Assembly (NCBI RefSeq): GCF_003201935.1
Contig: NZ_QJJL01000003.1
Location: 1 to 64,000, forward strand
DNA length: 64,000 bases
Origin: Loktanella sp. PT4BL
Lineage (GTDB): Bacteria > Pseudomonadota > Alphaproteobacteria > Rhodobacterales > Rhodobacteraceae
Reading direction: 5' to 3'
Part shown: piece by piece, positions 32,753 to 42,138 of the stretch
How positions within the stretch are numbered: position 1 is the stretch's first letter
How the letters are laid out: every line of letters starts with the position of its first letter
The notes under the pieces: model-generated
Told to the model about the DNA's origin: nothing
Databases searched by the model: none
The model's input: the letters and a program-made list of their open reading frames with translations, nothing else
Program-made: the position numbers and the translations under genes

Positions 32753-34621
32753 ATGACAGAGCAGCCAAGCAAGCCAATCCCCACCGGATATGACGTGATC
32801 CATGCGTATTTGCGGACGCTGGACAGTTCGCCCGGGGTATACCGGATGCTCGATGCGGACAGCCGTGTGCTCTACGTCGGCAAGGCGCGGAACCTCAAGG
32901 CGCGGGTGTCGAATTATTCCCGCCCCGGCAATCACTCGCCCCGCATTACGCGGATGATCCGCGAAACCGCGACGATGATGTTCCTGACGACGCGGACAGA
33001 GACCGAAGCCTTGTTGCTTGAGCAGAACCTGATCAAGCAGTTGAAACCGCGCTACAATGTGCTGCTGCGCGATGACAAATCCTTTCCCAATATTCTGGTC
33101 ACGAAAGACCATGATTTTCCGATGATCAAAAAGCATCGGGGTGCTAAGAACCAGAAAGGGAACTACTACGGTCCCTTTGCGGGTGCCGGTGCAGTGAACC
33201 GCACGCTGAACCAGTTGCAGCGTGTGTTCCTTCTGCGGAATTGTTCGGACAGTGATTTTGAAACGCGCACGCGGCCCTGCCTGCAATATCAGATCAAACG
33301 CTGCTCTGGTCCGTGTTGTGGCCTGATTTCCGAAGAAGATTACGCCGGTTCGGTCCGCGATGCCGAGAAATTCCTGCAAGGCCGCACCAAAGGTATTCAG
33401 GAAACGCTTGCCAAACAGATGCAAGACGCGTCCGAGGCGATGGAATTCGAACGCGCTGCTGCGCTGCGTGACCGGATCAAGGCGCTGACCCAAGTGCAAT
33501 CTGCCCAAGGTATCAACCCGCAGAACACCGCCGAGGCTGATGTGATCGCGCTCCATACGGACGGCGGACAGGCTTGCGTGCAGGTGTTCTTTGTTCGTGC
33601 GAACCAGAACTGGGGCAATCACGATTACTATCCGCGCATCAGCGGGGATGAGGATATGTCCGAGGTGATGGAGGCCTTTGTCGGGCAGTTTTATTCCAAC
33701 CGCGAACCAGCCCGCCTTTTGATCCTGTCACACGGTCTGGACAACGACGATCTGATGGCCGCCGCCTTGGCCGAGAAAGCCGAACGCAAGGTCGAAATCA
33801 TAGTGCCCCAGCGCGGCGAAAAGGCGGAGCTGGTGCAAAACGCGCTGCGCAATGCCCGCGAGAGCCTTGCACGCAAGATGTCCGAAACCGCCACGCAAGC
33901 GCGTTTGCTAAAAGGCGTGGCTGAGGCCTTTGATCTGGAAAAGGTGCCCCAGCGGATCGAGGTCTACGACAACTCTCATATCCAAGGCGCCCATGCTGTG
34001 GGGGCGATGGTCGTGGCGGGGCCGGATGGTTTTGACAAAAACCAGTACCGCAAGTTCAACATCAAGGGCGATAGCCTGACACCGGGCGATGACTTCGGCA
34101 TGATGAAAGAGGTGCTGACCCGCCGCTTCCAGCGCCTTTTGAAAGAAGACCCCGAACGGACGCAAGGGACGTGGCCTGATCTTTTGCTGATCGACGGCGG
34201 GCAGGGGCAGGTCAGTGCTGTGCGCGAGATCATGGATGCGCTGGGCGTCAGCGATATTCCGATGGTGGGCGTGGCGAAGGGCGAAGACCGCGATGCGGGC
34301 AAAGAGGAATTCCACCGCACCGGCAAACCGGTCATGGCGCTCCGCCATAATGACCCTGTGCTGTATTTCATCCAACGGATGCGGGACGAGGTGCACCGCT
34401 TTGCCATCGGTACCCACCGTGCGAAAAGGTCCAAGGCGATTGGGGCCACGCCGCTGGATGATGTGCCCGGCGTTGGGGCCACCCGCAAACGCGCACTGCT
34501 GGCGCATTTCGGGTCGGCCAAGGCTGTCGCGCGTGCGAATCTGGCGGATTTGAAAGCAGTGGACGGTGTGTCAGCAAAACTGGCGCAGACAGTCTATGAC
34601 TACTTCCATGAGAATGGTTAA
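32753..34621 (+). CDS. uvrC: UvrABC excinuclease subunit C
   Basis: About 622 residues. The N-terminal GIY-YIG nuclease ([28 protein letters not shown]) makes the 3' incision. A UvrB-binding UVR motif lies around [17 protein letters not shown]. The RNase H-like endonuclease domain ([21 protein letters not shown] and LLIDGGQGQ) makes the 5' incision, and the C-terminus has tandem helix-hairpin-helix motifs ([32 protein letters not shown]). The ATG at 32753 is preferred over the open frame to 32591. It overlaps the convergent monooxygenase gene tail by 4 bp. Confidence 0.97.
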   Translation: MTEQPSKPIPTGYDVIHAYLRTLDSSPGVYRMLDADSRVLYVGKARNLKARVSNYSRPGNHSPRITRMIRETATMMFLTTRTETEALLLEQNLIKQLKPRYNVLLRDDKSFPNILVTKDHDFPMIKKHRGAKNQKGNYYGPFAGAGAVNRTLNQLQRVFLLRNCSDSDFETRTRPCLQYQIKRCSGPCCGLISEEDYAGSVRDAEKFLQGRTKGIQETLAKQMQDASEAMEFERAAALRDRIKALTQVQSAQGINPQNTAEADVIALHTDGGQACVQVFFVRANQNWGNHDYYPRISGDEDMSEVMEAFVGQFYSNREPARLLILSHGLDNDDLMAAALAEKAERKVEIIVPQRGEKAELVQNALRNARESLARKMSETATQARLLKGVAEAFDLEKVPQRIEVYDNSHIQGAHAVGAMVVAGPDGFDKNQYRKFNIKGDSLTPGDDFGMMKEVLTRRFQRLLKEDPERTQGTWPDLLLIDGGQGQVSAVREIMDALGVSDIPMVGVAKGEDRDAGKEEFHRTGKPVMALRHNDPVLYFIQRMRDEVHRFAIGTHRAKRSKAIGATPLDDVPGVGATRKRALLAHFGSAKAVARANLADLKAVDGVSAKLAQTVYDYFHENG

Positions 34622-35178
34622 TTCGGCGCTTGCGTCCGGTCATGCTGCCCGTAGTCGCGGCGGATACTGTAGATTGCAGCCTCTTCCAGACCGGACGTGC
34701 CAAGGTGTTGATCCAGCAACGCCTGCGCGGCCGCAGCGCCATCGACTGTAGCCAATGCAATAAACTGGCCCTTGTGGTTGACGCTTTCGAAGCCGCTAAA
34801 GGCGGGGTTCGTCACAGGTGCCGTTCCATAAAGTGCGACGACATGTGAGGTATCAGACGCCCCTAAAGGTGTTACCTCGCCACCCGTCCAATGCAAAACC
34901 CGCGCGCCCACACGGATACGGTAGTTGGTGAAATGCACCTGCCGCCCTGCGGTTTGCGACCGCCGGTGCGTTGCATCCTGGCGCCAAGCAACAATAGCCT
35001 CTTCACTTTCCCAAAGCTGGTGCGAGAGGATCACATCCGCATCAGTCAGAGAGGCGTAACGATCCAGAAACGCGAGGCCGGTATGTTTCGCCAGCACCGG
35101 ACGCAACAGCGCGACATGTTCAAAATAATGCGCCAGATGCCCGGGTTTCGGGCGCACCTCGAAAAACAGCGCATGCAT
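34618..35178 (-). CDS. Antibiotic-biosynthesis-monooxygenase-like (ABM) protein
   Basis: A 186-residue protein. Residues 1-100 have the ABM/dimeric ferredoxin-like pattern: [22 protein letters not shown], then [35 protein letters not shown] second, weaker similar unit occupies the C-terminal half. It is the last gene of the molybdenum hydroxylase operon, 7 bp after the MoaD/ThiS-like gene. It could act on the hydroxylase product or detoxify reactive intermediates; no direct evidence. Confidence 0.75.
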   Translation of the reverse strand: MHALFFEVRPKPGHLAHYFEHVALLRPVLAKHTGLAFLDRYASLTDADVILSHQLWESEEAIVAWRQDATHRRSQTAGRQVHFTNYRIRVGARVLHWTGGEVTPLGASDTSHVVALYGTAPVTNPAFSGFESVNHKGQFIALATVDGAAAAQALLDQHLGTSGLEEAAIYSIRRDYGQHDRTQAPN

Positions 35179-35185
35179 TTCGCAG

Positions 35186-35431
35186 TCATCCCCCCACCAT
35201 ATAGGGCATCAAAATCACCTCATTCTCCGGCCCGATCTTCGTGAACCACGCCTCGCGGTAGATCACTCCGTCCAGCGCCAGCGACACCCCCCGTTTGACT
35301 TGCGGGGCGAGGCCGGGGTGTTTTTCGACCAAGGCGTCCAGCAACTCCTTGAAATTGCTGGCCTCCACCTCGACCCATTCTTCTCCATCGGCGAAGGCGC
35401 GCAGCGATCCCCAGAGTTTGACGCGGACCAT
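35186..35431 (-). CDS. MoaD/ThiS-like sulfur carrier protein
   Basis: An 81-residue beta-grasp protein ending in GG (MPYMVGG), the C-terminal motif that carries thiocarboxylate in MoaD and ThiS. It starts VRVKLWGSLRAFADG and contains SLALDGVIYREAWFTKIGPENEVILMP. A second MoaD is encoded at 39839-40084, ahead of moaE. This one lies in the molybdenum hydroxylase operon, 5 bp downstream of the large subunit. It may supply sulfur for a special cofactor form or have another role. No activating enzyme is adjacent. Confidence 0.8.
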   Translation of the reverse strand: MVRVKLWGSLRAFADGEEWVEVEASNFKELLDALVEKHPGLAPQVKRGVSLALDGVIYREAWFTKIGPENEVILMPYMVGG

Positions 35432-35436
35432 CGCCC

Positions 35437-37674
35437 CTAGCCCGTGATTGCCTTCAACACACGTGGCGGCGACATCGGCAATTCCGTCAACCGCACGTTT
35501 GCCGCGCGTGACACAGCGTTCGCGATGGCCGCCAAGGGGGGTACGATCGGCGTCTCGCCCACGCCGCGCACACCGTAGGGATGGCCGGGGTTGGGGATTT
35601 CAAGGATTACCGTTTCGATTGGTGGCAGGTCCGAAGCCACGGGAATGCGGTAGTCAAGGAAAGCAGGGTTCTGCAAACGCCCATCCTCGCCATAGATGTA
35701 TTCCTCGTTCAACGCCCAACCGATCCCTTGCACGGCCCCGCCCTGCATCTGTCCTTCGACGTAATCTGGATGCACCGCTTTGCCGGCATCCTGAAACACC
35801 GTGTAGCGCAGGATTTTGACAGCGCCTGTTTCGGGATCGACCTCGGTATCGCAGAGGTGCACACCAAAGCTGACGCCGGCACCATCAGCGTTGACCTCAT
35901 GGTGGCCTGCAATCGGGCCGCCCGTGTTGCCTGCAATGGCGGCAATCTCGGCCAGTGTCATGGGTGGATGCGTGCCTGCGTTGGGGCCAGCAGGTTTGGC
36001 AGCGCCGTCTTCCCAGATCACCGCGTCTTCGTCGATATCCCAGATTTTCGCCACACGGCGGCACATCTCTTTGATCGCGGCGCGCGCGGCTTCAATCGTG
36101 GCAAGGCCGACCGCAAAGGTCACGCGGCTGCCGTCGGTGATATCGTTGAAGCCCAAAGACGAGGTGTCAGCGATCACTGTGCGGACCTTGTCATAGGGCA
36201 CGCCCAGTTCTTCGGCTGCCATCATCGAAATCGACGCGCGCGAGCCGCCGATATCGGGGTTGCCTTCGACCACACCCACGGTGCCGTCGTCATTGATGTT
36301 CAGCGACACACAGGTGTTGCCACCAAAGTTGAACCAGAACCCACAGGACAGCCCGCGCCCCTGGTTCGGGCCGAGGGGGGCAGTGTAATGCGGGTGCGCT
36401 TTCGCGGCCTCCAGCGTGGCGACCAGCCCGATTTCGTTGAAGGTCGGCCCGTAGGACGACAGCGTGCCCTTTCGTGCCGCATTCATCAGGCGCACATCCA
36501 GCGGATCAAGGCCCAGTTCCTGACAAAGCTCGTCCACCACGCTTTCCACCGCATAGATGGCTGTGGGCGCACCGGGGGCGCGGTAGGGGATTTCCTTGGG
36601 GCGGTTGGTCATGGCGTTCCAGCCGATCGTTTCGACCGCTTCCAGATCGTAGGCGGCAAAGGCTGCCTGTGCGCCCATTTCAACGGTGAAGTTGGGATAG
36701 GCCCCGCCCGAATAACGCAACTCGCCCCGCGCGGCGGTAATGCGGCCGTCTTTGGTCATGCCGATCTTGATATCCATAGACGACGAAATCGTCGGCCCAG
36801 TCGCCTTCAGTACTTCATCGCGGGTCATCACGATCTTGACGGGTTTGCCCGACTTGCGTGACAGCGCGAGCGCCACAGGTTCAATGAAGGTCGATGTCTT
36901 GCCGCCAAAACCACCGCCGATTTCGGATGCAGTGATGCGCAGCTGGCTTTCTTCCACGCCCAGAACAGCGGCACAATTCGCGCGCACCATGTACTGACCT
37001 TGGGTGCAGCACCAGACTTCGCCACGGCCATCATTGCCAAGGCTCGCCATGCAGGCCTGCGGTTCGATATAGCCTTGGTGGGTCGCGGCGGTTTTGAAGC
37101 TGCGTTCGATGATCTTGTCCGCCTTGGCAAAGCCCGCGTCCAGATCACCATGCCCGAATTTGCAGTAGGTGGTCACGTTCTGCGACTTACCTGCCGGCAC
37201 GTTTTCAAGCGCGCGGCCTTCCTGCACCACGGGTGCATCCGGTTTCATCGCGGCGTCCACATCGGTGACATGGGGCAGAACCTCGTATTCCACCTTGATC
37301 AGCCGGATCGCCTGTTTTGCAATCGCCTTGCTGGTGGCAGCCACGGCGGCAACCGCGTGCCCATCGTAAAGCGCCTTGTCGCGCGCCAGACAGTTGATTG
37401 CCACATCGGCAAAGTCCGCGTCCTCTGGCATCGCAAGGTCAGCACCTGTGACAACGGCCTTCACCCCTGCCAGCGCCTCTGCCTCGGATGTATCAATCGA
37501 CACGATCCGCGCATGGGCATGCGGGCTGCGCAGAATGCGGCCATGCAACATACCGGGTGCAGAGATATCCGCGCCATAGGCGGCCTTGCCCGTGACCTTG
37601 TCGATCCCGTCCGGGCGGGTCACCCGGGTGCCGACAACATTGAACCTGCGCTTTACCTGATCATCGAATGCCAT
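35437..37674 (-). CDS. Molybdopterin-binding (CoxL-type) subunit of xanthine dehydrogenase family
   Basis: A 745-residue large subunit. The N-terminal domain (VTGKAAYGADISAPGMLHGRILRSPHAHA) and the Mo-binding regions GGGFGGKTS, PYRAPGAPTAIYAVE and YGVRGVGETPIVPP, the last giving the catalytic Glu, are clear. The loop after PYR is APGAP, unlike the AYRCSFR of form I CO dehydrogenase and the AYRGAGR of form II, so this is not a CO dehydrogenase. The substrate is unknown; the family includes enzymes for purines, aldehydes and N-heteroaromatics. It lies directly after the 2Fe-2S gene with a 1-bp gap. Confidence 0.9.
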   Translation of the reverse strand: MAFDDQVKRRFNVVGTRVTRPDGIDKVTGKAAYGADISAPGMLHGRILRSPHAHARIVSIDTSEAEALAGVKAVVTGADLAMPEDADFADVAINCLARDKALYDGHAVAAVAATSKAIAKQAIRLIKVEYEVLPHVTDVDAAMKPDAPVVQEGRALENVPAGKSQNVTTYCKFGHGDLDAGFAKADKIIERSFKTAATHQGYIEPQACMASLGNDGRGEVWCCTQGQYMVRANCAAVLGVEESQLRITASEIGGGFGGKTSTFIEPVALALSRKSGKPVKIVMTRDEVLKATGPTISSSMDIKIGMTKDGRITAARGELRYSGGAYPNFTVEMGAQAAFAAYDLEAVETIGWNAMTNRPKEIPYRAPGAPTAIYAVESVVDELCQELGLDPLDVRLMNAARKGTLSSYGPTFNEIGLVATLEAAKAHPHYTAPLGPNQGRGLSCGFWFNFGGNTCVSLNINDDGTVGVVEGNPDIGGSRASISMMAAEELGVPYDKVRTVIADTSSLGFNDITDGSRVTFAVGLATIEAARAAIKEMCRRVAKIWDIDEDAVIWEDGAAKPAGPNAGTHPPMTLAEIAAIAGNTGGPIAGHHEVNADGAGVSFGVHLCDTEVDPETGAVKILRYTVFQDAGKAVHPDYVEGQMQGGAVQGIGWALNEEYIYGEDGRLQNPAFLDYRIPVASDLPPIETVILEIPNPGHPYGVRGVGETPIVPPLAAIANAVSRAANVRLTELPMSPPRVLKAITG

Positions 37675-37675
37675 G

Positions 37676-38152
37676 TTATGCGGCCCTCATTTCTGCAGCG
37701 GCCTTCTGGACCGCCTTGATGATTTTGTCATAGCCGGTACAGCGGCAAAGATTGCCCGCCAGCCAATAGCGTACCTCAGTGTCTGTTGGATCGGGGTTCT
37801 TTTCCAACAGCGCCTTGGCCGCCACCAGAATACCGGGCGTGCAGATGCCGCACTGCAAGGCGGCTTCTTCGAGAAAGACACGTTGCAAGGGATGCAGGGT
37901 ATCGCCCTTCGCCATGCCTTCGATGGTTTCAATCTCGGCACCTTCGGTTTCGACGCCCAGCACCAGACAGGAGCAGACCAAACGCCCGTTCATCATGACA
38001 CTGCAGGCACCGCAATCGCCTGTGCCGCAGCCTTCCTTTGCGCCTGTCAGACCAAGCCGGTCGCGCAGCACATCCAAAAGGCTTTCATCGGTGTGGCAGA
38101 GGAATTCTGTCTCGTCACCGTTGATGGTTGTTGCAACGGGTATCGTCTTCAT
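37676..38152 (-). CDS. 2Fe-2S (CoxS-type) subunit
   Basis: A 158-residue small subunit with two [2Fe-2S] clusters. The N-terminal plant-type ferredoxin motif is GCGTGDCGACSV with C-x-x-x-x-C-x-x-C, then a Cys in VCSC. The C-terminal four-helix domain has CGICTPG and NLCRCTGY. It passes electrons between the Mo site and FAD. It overlaps the FAD subunit gene by ATGA. Confidence 0.95.
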   Translation of the reverse strand: MKTIPVATTINGDETEFLCHTDESLLDVLRDRLGLTGAKEGCGTGDCGACSVMMNGRLVCSCLVLGVETEGAEIETIEGMAKGDTLHPLQRVFLEEAALQCGICTPGILVAAKALLEKNPDPTDTEVRYWLAGNLCRCTGYDKIIKAVQKAAAEMRAA

Positions 38153-39012
38153 AGCTGACCTCCTGCGCGCCCATAGGCGATAAGGGCTGCGCGTTTCGCG
38201 AGAACCCCTGCTGTTTTCGTGCGGAATTCGATGGTTCCGCGTTTGTCTGTGATCGGCGAACAGGCCGCTTCAACCGCGTGCACCATTGCAGCGATGGCTG
38301 CGTCATCCAGCTTTGAGCCGACAAGCGCCGCCCCTGCGTCTTTCACCAAGCGCACCGTCGGGGCCACTGCACCAACCGCGACGCGCGCGGATGTGACTGT
38401 GCCATCCTCATCGAGCGCAAGGCTCACAGCCGCCGATGACACCGCGATGTCCATTTCGGTGCGGGGAATAAAGCGCAAATAGGCGTCACCTGCATGCGCA
38501 GGGCGGGCAGGCAGATAGATCGAAGTGATGAATTCCCCTTTGCTCAGGGAATTCTTGCCGGGGCCTGTCGGGATATCCACAACAGGCACATCGCGGACCC
38601 CGTCAGGGCCGTGCACCCGAGCCACCGCTTCTGCTGTGACCATCGCGGGCACCGCATCGCCCGCAGGCGAGCCAGTGCAAAGGTTGCCTGCCATCGTCGC
38701 ACGGCTTTGGACCTGGGAAGAGCCGATCAACTCGACCCCTTCCACCACGCCGGGCCACATTGCCTTTACCGCGTCATGTTCACCCAGTTCGGCGCCTGAC
38801 ACCGCAGCCCCAATGCGAAATCCACCGTCTTCAGCGACGATTTCACGCATGCCGGGCAGGTGCTTGAGGTCGACCATCAGATCAGGCTCGACCATCTCTG
38901 CCTTCAACTGCACAAGCACATCGGTGCCGCCCGCCAAAATGCGGGAAATGCCGGTTTCGTCACGCAATAGGGTTGCAGCCGCCTCAAAACTCTCGGGCTT
39001 AACGTATCTCAT
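38149..39012 (-). CDS. FAD-binding (CoxM-type) subunit
   Basis: About 287 residues from the ATG at 39012 (MRYVKPESFEAA); the frame is open to 39171, but the extra part overlaps the divergent pgsA promoter. The FAD-binding motifs ILAGGTDVLVQLK and SQVQSRATMAGNLCTGSPAGDAVPA are canonical. It is the first gene of the five-gene operon coxM-coxS-coxL-MoaD/ThiS-ABM. The order is complete for a molybdenum hydroxylase, but no XdhC/CoxF-type maturation gene is in the window. Confidence 0.93.
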   Translation of the reverse strand: MRYVKPESFEAAATLLRDETGISRILAGGTDVLVQLKAEMVEPDLMVDLKHLPGMREIVAEDGGFRIGAAVSGAELGEHDAVKAMWPGVVEGVELIGSSQVQSRATMAGNLCTGSPAGDAVPAMVTAEAVARVHGPDGVRDVPVVDIPTGPGKNSLSKGEFITSIYLPARPAHAGDAYLRFIPRTEMDIAVSSAAVSLALDEDGTVTSARVAVGAVAPTVRLVKDAGAALVGSKLDDAAIAAMVHAVEAACSPITDKRGTIEFRTKTAGVLAKRAALIAYGRAGGQL

Positions 39013-39173
39013 TGGGTATCCCCATATATCGGTAGGATTTGCGGCGCACGCGCACCGCGTCAGACGCATTGTGTCTTGAACGTCCCAGAGGGTCAAATCC
39101 ATTCCCGCCGGATTGGGCCAGATTCTCGACACGCCTACTGGTATCGGACGCCGCGCCGCGCTACCACTCATCT

Positions 39174-39842
39174 ATGACATTGAACCTGCCAAATATCCTC
39201 ACGATCCTGCGACTGGCCGCAGCGCCCGGTGTTGTGGTGATGTTTCTTTATTTCGCGCGGCCTTGGGCGGATTGGTTCGCGCTCGTGCTGTTTATCGTCG
39301 CGGCGTTGACCGATTTTCTCGACGGCTATCTGGCGCGTGCCTGGAAGCAGGAGAGCAAGCTTGGCGCGATGCTGGACCCGATTGCCGACAAGGCGATGGT
39401 GATCATTGCGCTGGTCGTGATCACGGGCTTTTCCGGCATGAACCCGTGGATTTTGCTGCCTGCCACGGTGATCATTTTTCGCGAGGTGTTTGTCTCTGGC
39501 CTGCGCGAGTTTTTGGGCGATACCGCTGGTACGCTGAAAGTCACGAACCTTGCGAAATGGAAAACAACCGCCCAGATGGTCGCAATTTCCATGCTTTTCG
39601 CGACTGGCGCGTTTGAGCATTATTTTGCGATGCAATCGCTCGCGATGACACAAGAGATGGTCGAGGACGCGATCTTTGGCAATGGCCCCGATGAGTTGGG
39701 TCTGTGGTGGAAATACCAAGGCATGATCATTAGCTGGTGGGGCGGTATCGTAATGCTCTGGGCCGCCGCGGTTTTGACACTGGTGACAGGCTGGGATTAC
39801 TTCAACAAATCGCGGCCTTTTTTGCGGGATGGTGAAATATGA
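39174..39842 (+). CDS. pgsA: CDP-diacylglycerol-glycerol-3-phosphate 3-phosphatidyltransferase
   Basis: About 222 residues from the ATG at 39174. The CDP-alcohol phosphotransferase motif is complete: DFLDGYLARAW, then GAMLDPIADKAM (D-G-x2-A-R-x8-G-x3-D-x3-D). There are four to six membrane segments. It makes phosphatidylglycerol phosphate. It overlaps moaD by ATGA. Its N-terminal LNLPNILTILRLAAAP is typical. Confidence 0.95.
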   Translation: MTLNLPNILTILRLAAAPGVVVMFLYFARPWADWFALVLFIVAALTDFLDGYLARAWKQESKLGAMLDPIADKAMVIIALVVITGFSGMNPWILLPATVIIFREVFVSGLREFLGDTAGTLKVTNLAKWKTTAQMVAISMLFATGAFEHYFAMQSLAMTQEMVEDAIFGNGPDELGLWWKYQGMIISWWGGIVMLWAAAVLTLVTGWDYFNKSRPFLRDGEI

Positions 39843-40084
39843 ATGTAGTCTATTTTGCATGGGTGCGTGAACGCATCGGTCTGCCGCAAGAAACGGTAGA
39901 AACAGGTGCTGCAACGGTCAAAGACCTGATTGCCGAACTGAGCGCGCGCGAAGAGCGCTATGCCGCTGCCTTTGCCGATATCAGCGCACTGCGCGTCGCA
40001 CTTGATCAGGAACTCTCGGATTTCGACGCGCCCCTTGATGGTGTCCGCGAGGTTGCCTTCTTCCCTCCGATGACGGGCGGCTGA
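39839..40084 (+). CDS. moaD: Molybdopterin synthase small subunit
   Basis: An 81-residue beta-grasp protein, VVYFAWVRERIGLPQE at the start and FFPPMTGG at the end. The GG terminus carries the thiocarboxylate for molybdopterin synthesis. It overlaps moaE by one base (TGATG), which fixes the identity as MoaD rather than ThiS. Confidence 0.95.
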   Translation: MNVVYFAWVRERIGLPQETVETGAATVKDLIAELSAREERYAAAFADISALRVALDQELSDFDAPLDGVREVAFFPPMTGG

Positions 40085-40524
40085 TGACGGTTCGTGTGCA
40101 GGCAGAACCTTTTGACGCGGGCGCAGAGCTGAATGCCTTTGCGCAAGGGCGCACCGATATTGGCGCTGTTGTCAGCTTTACCGGCGTTGTCCGCGACACC
40201 CAAGGCGACCTGCAAGAAATGCTGATCGAACACTACCCCGGCATGACGACACGCGCGATTGCTACGATCGCGGATGAGGCTGTCGCGCGCTGGGCGCTGG
40301 CGGATGTGTTGGTGATCCACCGCTATGGGCCGCTCAAACCCGGTGAACCGATTATGATGGTGGCCACCGCGTCCGCCCATCGCGCTGCGGCCTTTGAGGC
40401 GGCAGACTTTCTGATGGATTACCTGAAATCCCGCGCGCCGTTCTGGAAGAAAGAAGTGACCGCGCAGGGCGCCTCATGGGTTGATGCCAAAGACGCTGAC
40501 GAGGACGCGCTTAGACGCTGGTAG
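40084..40524 (+). CDS. moaE: Molybdopterin synthase large subunit
   Basis: A 146-residue MoaE. Conserved motifs are GAVVSFTGVVRDTQGD, the Met/Glu region EMLIEHYPGMT, VLVIHRYGPLKPGE and the catalytic Lys in APFWKKE. It forms the heterotetramer with MoaD that inserts the dithiolene sulfurs. The last 14 bp overlap the convergent tag gene. Confidence 0.97.
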   Translation: MTVRVQAEPFDAGAELNAFAQGRTDIGAVVSFTGVVRDTQGDLQEMLIEHYPGMTTRAIATIADEAVARWALADVLVIHRYGPLKPGEPIMMVATASAHRAAAFEAADFLMDYLKSRAPFWKKEVTAQGASWVDAKDADEDALRRW

Positions 40525-41113
40525 GCCAGACATCGGCCGGATCGCGCGCCATTGCCGCACAAGGGGCGTGGCGCGGACAGGTAGTCAGGTGATTGTTGAT
40601 CAGCCCTGTTGCTTCCATGAAAGCATAGACAATTGTCGGGCCGCAAAACCGGAAGCCCGCCTTTTTCAAATCCTTTGAAATCTGTGTCGAGAGCGGCGAT
40701 TGCGTCGGCATATCTGCACGGTCTGAAATGGTGGTGCGCAGCGGCACCCCGTCCACATAGTCCCACAAGAACCGGTCAAAGCCTTGTCGTGCTTCGATCT
40801 CTTGCCATGCGCGGGCATTGCCGATGGTTGCTTCGATCTTGCCACGATGGCGGATGATACCGGCGTCACCCAGCAGGCGGGCCACATCGGCCTCGCCCCA
40901 TTCGGCGATCACATCAGGCTCAAACCCCGCAAAGGCGCCCCGAAAGTTTTCACGCTTCTTCAGGATCGTGATCCACGACAGCCCTGCCTGAAACCCGTCA
41001 AGGATCAGCTTTTCCCAAAGTGTGCGGCTGTCATACTCGGGCACGCCCCATTCGGTGTCATGGTAATCAATGTAAATCTGCTCGGGTCCGGCCCAGCCGC
41101 AACGCTCATTCAT
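40511..41113 (-). CDS. tag: DNA-3-methyladenine glycosylase I
   Basis: A 200-residue Tag enzyme that removes 3-methyladenine. N-terminal RCGWAGPEQIYIDYHDTEWG supplies zinc ligands Cys and His, and C-terminal TTCPRHAPC the other pair. ILDGFQAGLSWITILKKRENFR is the family signature with the base-binding Trp. Full length is typical. Confidence 0.95.
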   Translation of the reverse strand: MNERCGWAGPEQIYIDYHDTEWGVPEYDSRTLWEKLILDGFQAGLSWITILKKRENFRGAFAGFEPDVIAEWGEADVARLLGDAGIIRHRGKIEATIGNARAWQEIEARQGFDRFLWDYVDGVPLRTTISDRADMPTQSPLSTQISKDLKKAGFRFCGPTIVYAFMEATGLINNHLTTCPRHAPCAAMARDPADVWPTSV

Positions 41114-41182
41114 TTGGGTTCCCTTAACCGGTTGTTAGCCCAAACTGGGGCATCTTGCGCAAGTTTAGTATGGAGTGCGCAG

Positions 41183-41989
41183 ATGCAAAACACCACGCTC
41201 AGCCTTGCGCAGGTTGATAAGCAAGTGCTGGATGATCCATTCGGATACGCAATGGCAAGCCGTGATGCAGATGTGCTGTATCTGGTGCGCGATGCACTGA
41301 CTGCGGGGCGTGGGCAATTGGCGTTCCAGCCTGTTGTGACATCCGACGCGCAGCACCAAGTCGCCTTCTATGAGGGCCTGATGCGTTTGTCCGATGAAAG
41401 CGGGCGGGTGCTGCCTGCGGCCCACTTTATGCCGCAGGTCGAAGACACGGATCTGGGCCGTCAGATTGATTGTCTGTCGCTGGAACTGGCGCTGCGCAAA
41501 CTGCGTCAGAACCCGGACCTGCGCCTGTCGGTCAACCTTTCGGCGCGTTCCATTGGCGATGGTGAATGGCGGCGCACCTTGGATCGCGGGCTTCTGGACC
41601 GCAACAATCTGGGGGACCGATTGATCTTTGAGATCAGCGAAACCTCGGCCATGTTGCTGCATGAAAACGTGATCCGCTTTATGGCCGAAATGCAACCAAA
41701 GGGTGTTGGCTTTGCTTTGGATGGCTTCGGTGCGGGCCTTATCGCGTTTCGACATCTGAAATCCTTTTTCTTCGATCTGGTGAAGATCGACAAAAGCTTT
41801 ATCCGTGGCATTGAGCGTGATTCCGACAATCAGGTTTTGGCAGAGGCGCTGATTACAGTCGCGCATCAGTTCGAAATGTTTGCCGTTGCCGACGGGGTGG
41901 AAACGGCTGCAGAGGCTGAATTTCTAGAAGGCCTCGGTGTGGATTGCTTGCAAGGGTATTACTTTGGCGTGCCAAAACCCGCGCTCTAG
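41183..41989 (+). CDS. EAL-domain protein, degenerate
   Basis: About 268 residues from the ATG at 41183; GGAG lies 7 bp before it. The EAL fold is complete, with EGL in place of EAL (FYEGLMRL), NLSARS, EISET, VKIDKSF, DGVETAAE and LQGYYFG. The loop-6 motif DDFGTG reads DGFGAG, so the second metal-binding Asp is Gly. It may bind c-di-GMP without cleaving it. There is no GGDEF or membrane segment. A diguanylate cyclase is encoded at 52560. Confidence 0.85.
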   Translation: MQNTTLSLAQVDKQVLDDPFGYAMASRDADVLYLVRDALTAGRGQLAFQPVVTSDAQHQVAFYEGLMRLSDESGRVLPAAHFMPQVEDTDLGRQIDCLSLELALRKLRQNPDLRLSVNLSARSIGDGEWRRTLDRGLLDRNNLGDRLIFEISETSAMLLHENVIRFMAEMQPKGVGFALDGFGAGLIAFRHLKSFFFDLVKIDKSFIRGIERDSDNQVLAEALITVAHQFEMFAVADGVETAAEAEFLEGLGVDCLQGYYFGVPKPAL

Positions 41990-42138
41990 CAGAAATCTAC
42001 CAAGTATCCGGATGCTTTGATTTGCTTTTCAGCACAATTGCGCATACCCAAAGAGGCAATGGGCTAAGGTGTTTGGCTTGCACCTGTCGGGTGGAACTGG
42101 CACCTTTTTGCTGGACCAAAACCTGAAGGGAACCATCC

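Noticed and set aside
35437-39012. Aerobic CO dehydrogenase (coxMSL)
   Set aside because: The large subunit lacks the CO-type active-site loop (AYRCSFR), so only the family is claimed.
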